Source: Candidatus Obscuribacterales bacterium
GTDB lineage: Bacteria > Cyanobacteriota > Vampirovibrionia > Obscuribacterales > Obscuribacteraceae
Reading direction: 5' to 3'
Assembly: GCA_021732085.1 (NCBI GenBank)
Contig: JAKFVQ010000009.1
Span: 62,001-126,000, forward strand
DNA: 64,000 nt
The notes beneath the pieces are model-generated. The model searched no databases. It was not told where the DNA came from and was given only the letters and a program-made list of their open reading frames with translations. Shown one piece after another: positions 26,926 through 34,900 of the stretch (its first letter is position 1; every line of letters starts with the position of its first letter). The position numbers and the translations under genes are program-made.

Positions 26926-27195
26926 ATGAAAAAAGGCAAGCCACATCCATCCAGACTTCGGCTCACAGTACGTGGCGTTCCACAAGCTGTGAAAGATGCG
27001 CTAGAAAAGCGCGCCATGAAGCAGCAGAAAAGCCTTAATAGTCTTCTTTTGGATGTACTCTGCAGCGCAGCGAGGCGGGACGGCGAACGCATTTATGATG
27101 ACCTGGATTATCTTGCTGGAAGTTGGATAGAGGATCACAGTTTCCAATCCGCCATAAAGGATTTTGAACAAGTCGATCCGGATATCTGGCAATAA
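26926..27195 (+). CDS. Ribbon-helix-helix antitoxin-like protein, no adjacent toxin
   Basis: 89 residues. N-terminal ribbon-helix-helix: RLRLTVRGVPQAVKDALEKR, A-M-K-Q-Q-K-S-L-N-S-L-L-L-D-V-L. The C-terminal part (DDLDYLAGSWIED...FEQVDPDIW) is the type seen in many antitoxins whose partner is a PIN-domain RNase (VapC/FitB). No toxin follows: the next gene is bioF 94 bases away. It is therefore an orphan antitoxin or a stand-alone regulator; because it sits just upstream of the biotin operon, a regulatory role there is possible but unproven. Confidence 0.8.
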   Translation: MKKGKPHPSRLRLTVRGVPQAVKDALEKRAMKQQKSLNSLLLDVLCSAARRDGERIYDDLDYLAGSWIEDHSFQSAIKDFEQVDPDIWQ

Positions 27196-27230
27196 TCCTG
27201 ATCGGCGCGGCTACATTAAGCGAAGGAAAT

Positions 27231-27258
27231 TTGCCAAGAGGAAAATTTAGGCTAGTAT
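27231..27258 (+). promoter_or_regulatory. Likely sigma-70 promoter of the biotin operon
   Basis: TTGCCA at 27231-27236, 16-base spacer, TAGTAT at 27253-27258, ending 31 bases before the bioF ATG. Match to TTGACA/TATAAT is moderate. The spacer and -10 are a natural place for a biotin repressor site, but no BirA-type palindrome could be identified. Confidence 0.45.
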
Positions 27259-27289
27259 CGGGCCTGGATTTCCGGAAGAAGCACCAACT

Positions 27290-28534
27290 ATGCTTGACCA
27301 GTACGCTCAAGCCCTTCAGGACCGCGTAGAGAATCAAACTCTGCGCGCGCTTCGTTCGTGCGCTCCGGCAGGCAATGGCGAGATTGAAATCAACGGCAAA
27401 CGGCTGGTCAATTTCTCCTCTAATGACTATCTTGGTCTCTCGCAACATCCGGCCCTGGCCGAGCGATCCATCGAATTCGTTAAGAAATATGGCACTGGCA
27501 GTGGGGCTTCCCGCCTCCTGAGTGGAAACTTAGATGCCTTCGAAAAAATCGAGAAAAAGCTCGCCGATCTGAAGGGAGCTGAAGCGGCGCTAATATTACC
27601 TTCTGGTTTTCAGGCGAACAGCACCGTCCTTGCAGCAGCGCTGGCACAAAATAGCATCGTTGCGGCAGACAAGTACGTTCATCGCAGCATCATTGAAGGA
27701 TTGCAACTTAGCTCCTCCAATTGGTTTCGCTACAAGCACAATGACCTTGCCGATTTAGAGCAACAATTCGAGCGCAGAGCGCAAGCTCTAATTGAAAAAC
27801 CGGATGAGAACAAAGCCAAATCAAAAAAGAAGGGACGACGAATCCAAAACGTGAGCGCGAAAGTTTCGGCAGAAAGCGCAGCTAAGTGGATCGTGACTGA
27901 ATCCGTTTTTAGCATGGATGGCGATACCTGCAAAATTGACGACCTCCTTTTCAGTGCTGCCATGCGCGGTTTCGCGCTATTTATCGATGAGGCTCATGCT
28001 ACCGGTGTGACCGGTGAGAATGGCATGGGGATGACTGCCGGAAAAGAATTCAGCGGAATCTCTATGGGCACATTCGGAAAAGCATTGGGATCATTTGGAG
28101 CATATATTTGTTGCTCGAAGTTGATGCGCGAGTACCTGGTCAATTTCTGTTCGGGGCTTATTTATTCAACAGCGCTGCCACCGGCTGTCCTCGGCGCCAT
28201 TGATGCGGCGCTGGATATCGTTCCCGAGATGGACGAAGAGCGCCTGGCACTTGCAGCCAATGCGGAGTACATGCGTTCATCGCTGAAGAAGATGGGCTTT
28301 GACACCGCAGGCAGTACTACACAAATCATCCCCATCATTCTGGGAACTGAAGAGTCCGCCCTCAACCTTTGCAAATATCTTGAAGATAATGGCTTTTGCG
28401 TACCAGCCATTCGCCCCCCCACAGTTCCATCAGGAAGCTCACGCCTTCGGGTGTCCTTGAGCGCCGTCCACACACTTGATCAAATCGATCAGTTCTTGAA
28501 TCTAGTTAGGAGTTGGCATGAGAAAAAAAATTGA
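27290..28534 (+). CDS. bioF: 8-amino-7-oxononanoate synthase (KAPA synthase)
   Basis: PLP enzyme that joins pimeloyl-ACP and L-alanine to make KAPA. 414 residues, longer than the usual ~385. Landmarks: SSNDYLGLSQHP, GTGSGASRLLSGN, FIDEAHATGVTGENGMG, and the PLP lysine K264 in TFGKALGSFG. The extra length is a lysine-rich insert around residues 170-195 (P-D-E-N-K-A-K-S-K-K-K-G-R-R) in a surface loop. Ribosome binding sequence GGAAGAAG lies 10 bases before ATG. The stop codon overlaps the next gene by 17 bases, so translation is coupled. Confidence 0.96.
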   Translation: MLDQYAQALQDRVENQTLRALRSCAPAGNGEIEINGKRLVNFSSNDYLGLSQHPALAERSIEFVKKYGTGSGASRLLSGNLDAFEKIEKKLADLKGAEAALILPSGFQANSTVLAAALAQNSIVAADKYVHRSIIEGLQLSSSNWFRYKHNDLADLEQQFERRAQALIEKPDENKAKSKKKGRRIQNVSAKVSAESAAKWIVTESVFSMDGDTCKIDDLLFSAAMRGFALFIDEAHATGVTGENGMGMTAGKEFSGISMGTFGKALGSFGAYICCSKLMREYLVNFCSGLIYSTALPPAVLGAIDAALDIVPEMDEERLALAANAEYMRSSLKKMGFDTAGSTTQIIPIILGTEESALNLCKYLEDNGFCVPAIRPPTVPSGSSRLRVSLSAVHTLDQIDQFLNLVRSWHEKKN

Positions 28535-29240
28535 CGTCATCCTTCAACACGGATGGGCTTTCGACAGTTCTTGCTGGCGCGGATGGTTGCCCCACCTGAA
28601 AGAGAATCCTGGCTGCGAAGTTAGAATTCAAACAGCTGACCGCGGATACTTCGGCGAAGCGAAAGAAGTCGAACCATTCAAGAACGACGCCGAATCTTGC
28701 AAGATTGTTGTAGCTCATTCACTCGGGCTGCATTTGTTGCCCGAGCAGATATTGAAACAGACAGACCTCTTGGTACTGGCTGGGGCCTTCAGTTATTTCC
28801 ACAACGGCGATGCGATGGAGCAGAAAAGAAGCCGCCGCACAGTGAACATCATGTTGGAGAAGCTAAATATAGATGCACTGGCTGTGCTGGACGATTTCTA
28901 TTCCAACTGCTACAAGCCGCTGCTTACGAGCCAGATGCTCTTGATGCGGAAGACGACCGACAACATAAATGTCGATTTGCTGACCGAGGATCTTGAACTG
29001 CTGAATACAAATCACTTCGATCTCAGCAAGATTCGCCAGATTCCAAACATCCTTATATTGCAAGGCAGCGAAGATTGCATTGTGACACCAGCACAATCGC
29101 AAACACTTCACAAGGAACTGAAAGGCAGCTCGATCGTACTTTTTGAAGGAGCTGGACATTCTCTGCCGCTAACCCACGTAGCACCTGCTTGGATTTCTGT
29201 GCGAGCAGCGATGCGCCAAATCTCTCCAGTGAGGACTTAA
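28518..29240 (+). CDS. BioH/BioG-like pimeloyl-ACP methyl ester esterase
   Basis: 240-residue alpha/beta hydrolase in the biotin operon. The triad is visible: S68 in VVAHSLG (the GxSxG motif with its first glycine changed to alanine), an aspartate in GSEDCIVTP and a histidine in GAGHSLPL, with an oxyanion HGWAF near the start. Together with BioC it would give free pimeloyl-ACP for BioF. Several unrelated esterases (BioH, BioG, BioJ, BioK, BioV) do this job; sequence alone does not let me choose among them. AGGAG lies 7 bases before ATG. Its start lies inside the end of bioF. Confidence 0.82.
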   Translation: MRKKIDVILQHGWAFDSSCWRGWLPHLKENPGCEVRIQTADRGYFGEAKEVEPFKNDAESCKIVVAHSLGLHLLPEQILKQTDLLVLAGAFSYFHNGDAMEQKRSRRTVNIMLEKLNIDALAVLDDFYSNCYKPLLTSQMLLMRKTTDNINVDLLTEDLELLNTNHFDLSKIRQIPNILILQGSEDCIVTPAQSQTLHKELKGSSIVLFEGAGHSLPLTHVAPAWISVRAAMRQISPVRT

Positions 29241-29245
29241 GCTCC

Positions 29246-30061
29246 ATGCAAATGATTAGCCCAAGCAGAAGTTATAAGGAACGAGTGCAAGAGAGTTTCT
29301 CCAAGCACGCGTCAACTTACGATTCTGCCGCTGCTTTGCAATTCATGGCTGCCAGATTAACAGCACAACTGATCGAAAAACATGCGGACTTCCTGCCTGC
29401 CGGACCGATTCTGGAAGTTGGCTGCGGCACAGGCATGCTCAGCTCGTTCTTGCCGAGCATATTCCCAGACAGACAAATTGTTTTCTCAGATATATCACCA
29501 GATATGGTGCTGTTCTGCAAAAACAAGATGATGGAGAACAAGGAATTCAAAGCTCCTAAAGAAACTAGATTAAGCTGGATGGTGCTCGATGCCGAAGAGC
29601 TCAAGACGCATTCTGAATACGCTGCTGTAGTATCCAGCTTTGCAATTCAATGGTTTTTCCAACCATTTAAAGGCATCTCTCGCTTGGTCTCAGCATTACG
29701 AGCAGACGGTGCTCTGTTCTTCTCAATGCCGGGCGCAGACAGCTGTCCGGAATGGAAAGCCGCAGCTGAGCGGATCGACGTTCCGTTCACGAGAAACCCA
29801 CTTCCGTCATACAACGAACTCATCGATTTTGCACAAAAGATGGGATTGCAGTATGAGCTTCAACAACGTGTTGCAGAAGAAAGCTACAATGATGCATCGG
29901 CGATGCTGCATTCACTGCGAGAACTTGGCGCGAACACACAGAAAAGTGACATGCGCCTGAGCTGTGGACAACTCCGGAAACTCATAAAAGAATTGGATGC
30001 TTCCGGTGATCCGACTTCCCTCAGCTATCAGGTGCTCACCGGATTTTATCGTCGCATCTAA
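29246..30061 (+). CDS. bioC: Malonyl-ACP O-methyltransferase
   Basis: 271 residues from ATG 29246, chosen because GAGGA lies 10 bases before it; the longer frame from 29189 would run inside the previous gene. SAM-binding motif ILEVGCGTGMLSSF, then FSDISPDMV and a post-motif DAEELK, with the N-terminal FSKHASTYDSAAALQ that is typical of BioC (V..F...A..YD..A..Q). It methylates the carboxyl of malonyl-ACP to disguise it as a fatty-acid primer, which begins pimelate synthesis. The gene is separated from the esterase by 5 bases. Confidence 0.94.
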   Translation: MQMISPSRSYKERVQESFSKHASTYDSAAALQFMAARLTAQLIEKHADFLPAGPILEVGCGTGMLSSFLPSIFPDRQIVFSDISPDMVLFCKNKMMENKEFKAPKETRLSWMVLDAEELKTHSEYAAVVSSFAIQWFFQPFKGISRLVSALRADGALFFSMPGADSCPEWKAAAERIDVPFTRNPLPSYNELIDFAQKMGLQYELQQRVAEESYNDASAMLHSLRELGANTQKSDMRLSCGQLRKLIKELDASGDPTSLSYQVLTGFYRRI

Positions 30062-30073
30062 CAGTCACGGCAT

Positions 30074-30721
30074 ATGCATATTCCAAAAAAGTTTTTCATT
30101 AGCGGTACGGACACCGATGTTGGCAAAACGATGGTGTCCGCAATACTTGCACTGGGTCTTCGCGCCACCTACTGGAAGCCCATCCAGTGCGGAAATGAGC
30201 CTAGCTCAGATAGCCAATGGCTTAAGTCTATCGGCGTGGACGAGAGCAACATTTTACCGGAGCGCTACAACCTCAAGAACCCACTGTCACCGCACCGCGC
30301 GGCCGAACTTGAAGGCGTTTCCATATCTCTGGATGATTTCGATCTGCCCAAAGTTGACACCGAATATCTCATCGTCGAGGGTGCCGGCGGATTAATGGTA
30401 CCTCTTAATAGCAAGGATATGGTTATTGATCTTGCGGCGAAATTACAGCTCCCTTTGCTCCTGGTAGCGCGCTCCGGACTTGGAACCATCAACCACACGG
30501 TATTGAGCATAATGGCGCTACACCAGAAAAATATTCCATTGATAGGCGTTGTGATGAACGGTGAGCCAAATCCGGCGAATAAAGCAGCTATCGAACACTA
30601 TGGAAAGACGAAGGTGCTGGCAGAGATTCCGCCCATTGCAGACATTAGGAACGAAAGCCTACTAAGTACATACGAGTCGTGCTTCGCTTCGAAGTTGAAG
30701 GCTGCGAGCGCCACAACATGA
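30074..30721 (+). CDS. bioD: Dethiobiotin synthetase
   Basis: 215 residues. P-loop GTDTDVGKTMVS near the start, YWKPIQCG, and EGAGGLMVPL, the three BioD motifs, with VVMNGEPN for the nucleotide base. It adds a CO2-derived ureido carbon to DAPA using ATP. ATG 30074 follows the bioC stop by 12 bases; its own stop overlaps the bioA start (ATGA). Confidence 0.95.
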   Translation: MHIPKKFFISGTDTDVGKTMVSAILALGLRATYWKPIQCGNEPSSDSQWLKSIGVDESNILPERYNLKNPLSPHRAAELEGVSISLDDFDLPKVDTEYLIVEGAGGLMVPLNSKDMVIDLAAKLQLPLLLVARSGLGTINHTVLSIMALHQKNIPLIGVVMNGEPNPANKAAIEHYGKTKVLAEIPPIADIRNESLLSTYESCFASKLKAASATT

Positions 30722-32010
30722 GTTCAGTTGAAATAGAAAAGAAGGATCGCATCTGGCGCCCTTTCACACAAATGCTTAACGCCGAGGCACCGCTTATGGT
30801 GCGCAGCGGCAACGGCGTGTATTTAGAATTGGAAAACCGGCGAAAAATCGTCGATTGTATTTCGAGCTGGTGGGTTAACATCCACGGCCACGCTCGCCCG
30901 GAGATAGCGGCAGCCATTGCCGAACAGGCTCACAAATTGGAACAGGTGATCTTTGCTGGCTTCACACACGAGCCTGCCGAGAATTTAGCGGAGAGATTGT
31001 TGACTCATCTGCCGTCAAATCTCAAACACATTTTCTTCTCCGACAATGGTTCGACTGCTGTTGAAGTCGCACTAAAAATGGCTTTTCAATTTTGGCTCAA
31101 CGCAGGCGAAAAGCGCAGCAAGTTCATTGCATTTGAAGGCGGTTACCACGGAGACACAGCCGGTTCCATGTCGATCGGACAGGGATCACCCTTCTGGAAC
31201 ACATTTGAGCCATTGCTGTTTTCAATAGAGCTAGCACCCTTTCCATCCACTTTCGACAATGACCCTCACGTAGATGAGAAGGAGCGACGTTCACTTCAGC
31301 GCTTGAAAGAAATTCTGGAAGGGGGCGCAAATGATATCGCCGCCATCTGTATAGAACCGCTTATCCAGGGCGCCGGCGGGATGCGCTTCTGCCGCCCCGA
31401 ATTCTTGAAAGCAGTTCGGAAATTGTGCGAAGAATACAAAGTCCTCTTGATTTTTGACGAAGTAATGACCGGATTCGGACGCACAGGCGATTGGTTTGCT
31501 GCTTGCCGCGCTAACGTACAGCCCGATCTTATCTGCATCTCCAAAGGCATAACAGGAGGCTTCCTACCGCTTTCAGTCACCGCATGCAGCTCCGAAATTT
31601 TCGATGGCTTCCTAAGTAAAGATCACAGCAAAACATTTTTCCACGGACACTCCTACACGGCCAATCCACTTGCCTGTGCCGCAGCAATAGCATCAATGGA
31701 TTTGCTGGAAAAAGATCCGACGGTGTTCACCGGCATGGAATCCCGTCACAGAGCTTTTGTGAAAAAGCATTTGAGCAATCATCCAAGGCTAATCCAACAG
31801 CGCGCCTGCGGGACGATCTTCGCAGCTGAGATAGAAAGCAAGGAAGGCGATAGCTACTTCAACAGCATAGCCCCGGTCTTAAAAAAGCAGTTTATAGAAA
31901 AAGGCTTCCTCATCCGCCCGCTAGGAAACACCATTTACCTTATGCCACCATACTGCATTGACGATGCCGTTCTAGAGGATGCGTACAAAGCGATAGCTGA
32001 GACGTGCTAA
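30718..32010 (+). CDS. bioA: Adenosylmethionine-8-amino-7-oxononanoate transaminase (DAPA synthase)
   Basis: 430 residues from ATG 30718, the ATGA overlap with bioD; an upstream frame extension to 30679 lies within bioD. Class III PLP aminotransferase using S-adenosylmethionine as amino donor: RIWRPFTQM start typical of BioA, SSWWVNIHGHA, FAFEGGYHGDTAGSMSIG, LLIFDEVMTGFGRTG, and the PLP lysine K276 in CISKGITGGF. Last gene of the operon; no terminator was evident in the 62 bases before the converging gene at 32073. Confidence 0.95.
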   Translation: MSSVEIEKKDRIWRPFTQMLNAEAPLMVRSGNGVYLELENRRKIVDCISSWWVNIHGHARPEIAAAIAEQAHKLEQVIFAGFTHEPAENLAERLLTHLPSNLKHIFFSDNGSTAVEVALKMAFQFWLNAGEKRSKFIAFEGGYHGDTAGSMSIGQGSPFWNTFEPLLFSIELAPFPSTFDNDPHVDEKERRSLQRLKEILEGGANDIAAICIEPLIQGAGGMRFCRPEFLKAVRKLCEEYKVLLIFDEVMTGFGRTGDWFAACRANVQPDLICISKGITGGFLPLSVTACSSEIFDGFLSKDHSKTFFHGHSYTANPLACAAAIASMDLLEKDPTVFTGMESRHRAFVKKHLSNHPRLIQQRACGTIFAAEIESKEGDSYFNSIAPVLKKQFIEKGFLIRPLGNTIYLMPPYCIDDAVLEDAYKAIAETC

Positions 32011-32072
32011 TCAATTTAGCCGTGCACTTTGAAAGAAAAGCAATTGAGCTGCCGTCGCTAGACACTGGGAGT

Positions 32073-32969
32073 TTAGCGTTTCACTGTAATTTCCATTCTC
32101 TCAAGGACTTGTCCGAGTCCGCTCTTCCTGACTATTAGAGCGGTCGTATCCCTGGGTGTCTGTCGCACGTTCACATCGAATGTTTCTTTAGTTCGCCCGA
32201 GCGAATCGTTCACCACAACCTGCGACTTAGTGACACCGCTCCCGAGTGGATTGCAATCCATCCTGATCTTTTCTGTTACCTTTCCCGCCGAGTCCCTCAC
32301 GACAGCGTCAACTTGAGATGCCCCGCCAAATAGAAGCAGCTCTGAAAAGTGTATCGTTCTCTCGTTTCTACCGATGGCATCTCGCTGGATATAGTCACCA
32401 ACTATGCTGCCAGCCTGCATCTGAGTTCTCATTATCTCTTTTGACTTCGACGTTCGCCCATAAGAATCTCGGCAGATTGAACTTTCGATGTCAGTCATTG
32501 CTATTTCGTTGGCATTAATTTCACTAGTCCGAAGCAGCCTTCCGCTACCATCCGTAGCGCTGCTCCTAGAAAAAACGTTTGGATCTCTGAGCCAATGCGA
32601 CGTATTTATCGCCTCCTTTAGCTGCCCGCTCGGATATGACAGTACGATTTCTGAAATATTCGAGCCGTTCAAATCCGATTTCTGCAATTCCTCTGATTCA
32701 GTAACGTGTCCGTATCTGTCCTTAGCAACAGCCCTGGCAGTTAAGCCTCCGCCAGTTTGCTGCAAGTCCATGTGGACTGATTCAATCAAAACAGAATTTG
32801 CATCCACACGGCTTATATCAGCGGCCTTACCGGGGACCTTTTCCGAGACTGCAAATTGAATGCGCCCATCGTCGCCACATCTTATACTGAGCCCCGGCAT
32901 CCCGAGCTCAGCGCCAGACGCTACTTCGAAATAGATATCTTCGTGTTCAAAATCTACGATGGCAGGCAT
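32073..32969 (-). CDS. Hypothetical protein built from D-x-x-G-R-x-x-E repeats
   Basis: 298 residues, no known family. Its body consists of about six repeats of 30-45 residues, each centred on a turn like K-D-R-Y-G-H-V-T-E-S-E-E, R-D-S-Y-G-R-T-S-K-S-K-E, R-D-A-I-G-R-N-E-R-T, R-D-S-A-G-K-V-T-E-K and N-D-S-L-G-R-T-K-E-T. This resembles the strand-turn-strand of YD/Rhs or PQQ-like repeats and suggests a long beta solenoid or spiral. No signal peptide is visible. Neighbours give no clear function: bioA converges on one side and the FAD/Rieske oxidoreductase lies upstream on the same strand. Confidence 0.7.
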   Translation of the reverse strand: MPAIVDFEHEDIYFEVASGAELGMPGLSIRCGDDGRIQFAVSEKVPGKAADISRVDANSVLIESVHMDLQQTGGGLTARAVAKDRYGHVTESEELQKSDLNGSNISEIVLSYPSGQLKEAINTSHWLRDPNVFSRSSATDGSGRLLRTSEINANEIAMTDIESSICRDSYGRTSKSKEIMRTQMQAGSIVGDYIQRDAIGRNERTIHFSELLLFGGASQVDAVVRDSAGKVTEKIRMDCNPLGSGVTKSQVVVNDSLGRTKETFDVNVRQTPRDTTALIVRKSGLGQVLERMEITVKR

Positions 32970-33075
32970 GAAGCGCTCCTTTTGGTTCGCTTCCCAACAT
33001 GCTGCTCACACCCACAAGGAATTCTAGAGCCCGATTGGCGATCGCACATCCGTAAGAACCCCACTGTCTCATCAA

Positions 33076-34695
33076 CTATAGAGGTGGTGGCAGAGGCTCC
33101 TGCACACCCGGCTGCGCTGGGGGCAGCGGCTTCCCATAGTCGGAATCATCAATTCGGCGATTTGTCGGCAGCGCTTCCAAGCCTGTGGCAGAAGGTCCGT
33201 TGACGACCTCACCGTTTCCACAGAATCTTGATCCGTGTGCTGGGCAATCCCAAGTTTTCTCAACGGAATTCCATCTCACTAATGCTTTCAAGTGAGGGCA
33301 TACAGCCGAGCATTGGTATGTGTAACCGTTGTCGTCACGATAAACAGCAACTGCCTCTCCTTTGTGATGCATCACCGCACCTTCGCCAGGCTGAATTGCA
33401 GCGATCGAATCTTCATCCGAAGGCTTCACATAGTCAGCATATTGCGCGACCACATTGAGATTCTCGCTTACGTAATCCATTGCAGCTTGAATGGTTTTGC
33501 GTGCCGGACTGTAGAGCTCCTTCCAAGGATTATCGATACCACGGATTGCGTCCGTGATGAGGAGCCCAGCCAACGTACCGTGTGTCATGCCCATACCAGA
33601 ATCGCCGGTTGCAATATAAACATTCTCTCCATGTGCCGGGTCACGCCCAATGTATGCAAGTCCGTCAATCGTTTCCATGACCTGACCTGACCAGCAATAA
33701 TTGATCGGACCGAGAACAGGAAAACACTGCCGTGCCCATTTTTCCAGGTTCGCAAAGCATTCTTGAGCTTTGTCTTCATCCTGACCAGTCTTATGATCTT
33801 CTCCACCAACAATTAGAAGATCGTGGAACGGATCATCTTCCAATGCATTTGAACGAACATAGTGGTACGGATCCTCGGTATCCCAGTACAAGCCGGTGAC
33901 TGAGCCTTTTGGGATCTTCCCAGCCACGACATAGGTGCGATAAGCAGCTTGCTTTGTATGCACCTTAACGAGATCGCTAAATGGCGAATTGGTAGCAACC
34001 ACAACATGGGATGCTCTTATTCTCTTGCCGTTGGCGAATTTGACTGTTGCAATTTTTCCATCCTCAATGGCGACGGCATGAGCGCCCATAAAAATTTGCC
34101 CGCCACCACGGACGATTGCACGCGCCAAGGCTCGTAAATACTTAACCACATGGAACTTGGCTTGCCTTTTGAAACGCATGCAGGCTCTCTGTTCCGGAAA
34201 AAAGCTAAGCGGCATTGAGCGCCAGAGTTCGCACTCTGTGAGTCCGATCTTCTTGCAAACTTCCATTTCCTTTTCGAGTGTCTCAGGCCTGTCACCCTTG
34301 CCAAGGAACAGATAACCATCTACGCGCTCGAAATCACAATCAATGTTCTCTTCGTTGACTATCATCTCAATGCAATCAATGGCTGCACTATGGCTCTTGT
34401 ATGCCAGATGAGTTTTCTCTGTCCCAAATTCCTTCTCCATGACTTGAAAGCGATCATCAAGCACGTTGGAAAGGTGGGCCGTTGTACGGTGTGTTTCGCC
34501 ACCACAAATTGGACCATCATCTACAAGAATGACTTTGTAATTAGCCTTGGTGAGCCAATAGGCTGTCGTAATCCCGGCCATTCCGGCCCCGATGACACAC
34601 ACATCTGCCGACATATCTTCGCTGAGAAATGGAAAGTTAGGCACTTCTGCCGAAGCAGCCCAAAATGAAAGTGTCTTACCAGCTTCAGGGTTCAT
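33076..34695 (-). CDS. FAD-dependent oxidoreductase fused to a Rieske domain
   Basis: 539 residues. Residues 1-~390: DAO-type FAD oxidoreductase with the dinucleotide motif V-C-V-I-G-A-G-M-A-G-I-T-T-A near 35 and LYWDTEDPYHYVRSN, and the GDSGMGMTHGTLAG end of the FAD site. Residues ~430-510: a Rieske 2Fe-2S domain with C466-P-H468 and C484-P-A-H487-G-S-R-F. The layout matches the group of FAD-Rieske proteins usually annotated as FAD-dependent oxidoreductases whose substrate is not established. The final 40 residues are Pro-rich. No obvious electron partner is adjacent, so the physiological substrate is unknown. Confidence 0.88.
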   Translation of the reverse strand: MNPEAGKTLSFWAASAEVPNFPFLSEDMSADVCVIGAGMAGITTAYWLTKANYKVILVDDGPICGGETHRTTAHLSNVLDDRFQVMEKEFGTEKTHLAYKSHSAAIDCIEMIVNEENIDCDFERVDGYLFLGKGDRPETLEKEMEVCKKIGLTECELWRSMPLSFFPEQRACMRFKRQAKFHVVKYLRALARAIVRGGGQIFMGAHAVAIEDGKIATVKFANGKRIRASHVVVATNSPFSDLVKVHTKQAAYRTYVVAGKIPKGSVTGLYWDTEDPYHYVRSNALEDDPFHDLLIVGGEDHKTGQDEDKAQECFANLEKWARQCFPVLGPINYCWSGQVMETIDGLAYIGRDPAHGENVYIATGDSGMGMTHGTLAGLLITDAIRGIDNPWKELYSPARKTIQAAMDYVSENLNVVAQYADYVKPSDEDSIAAIQPGEGAVMHHKGEAVAVYRDDNGYTYQCSAVCPHLKALVRWNSVEKTWDCPAHGSRFCGNGEVVNGPSATGLEALPTNRRIDDSDYGKPLPPAQPGVQEPLPPPL

Positions 34696-34900
34696 AACGG
34701 GATGCCTCCGGGTAGTTCAAGTCGGGGATGATGGGTTTAGACTTCCGCTTGTTTCTTATGCCAAACAATATATGAAGGGGCTGCCGTTACGATGTCTTTG
34801 AAGGAAGAAAAGTTCCGTGACCTCCCGATTTGTGCAAAGCTTGCAGACAAAGACGCTACATAAAAGCTGAACTTCTTCCTTCATCGGGCATATTAGAAAT

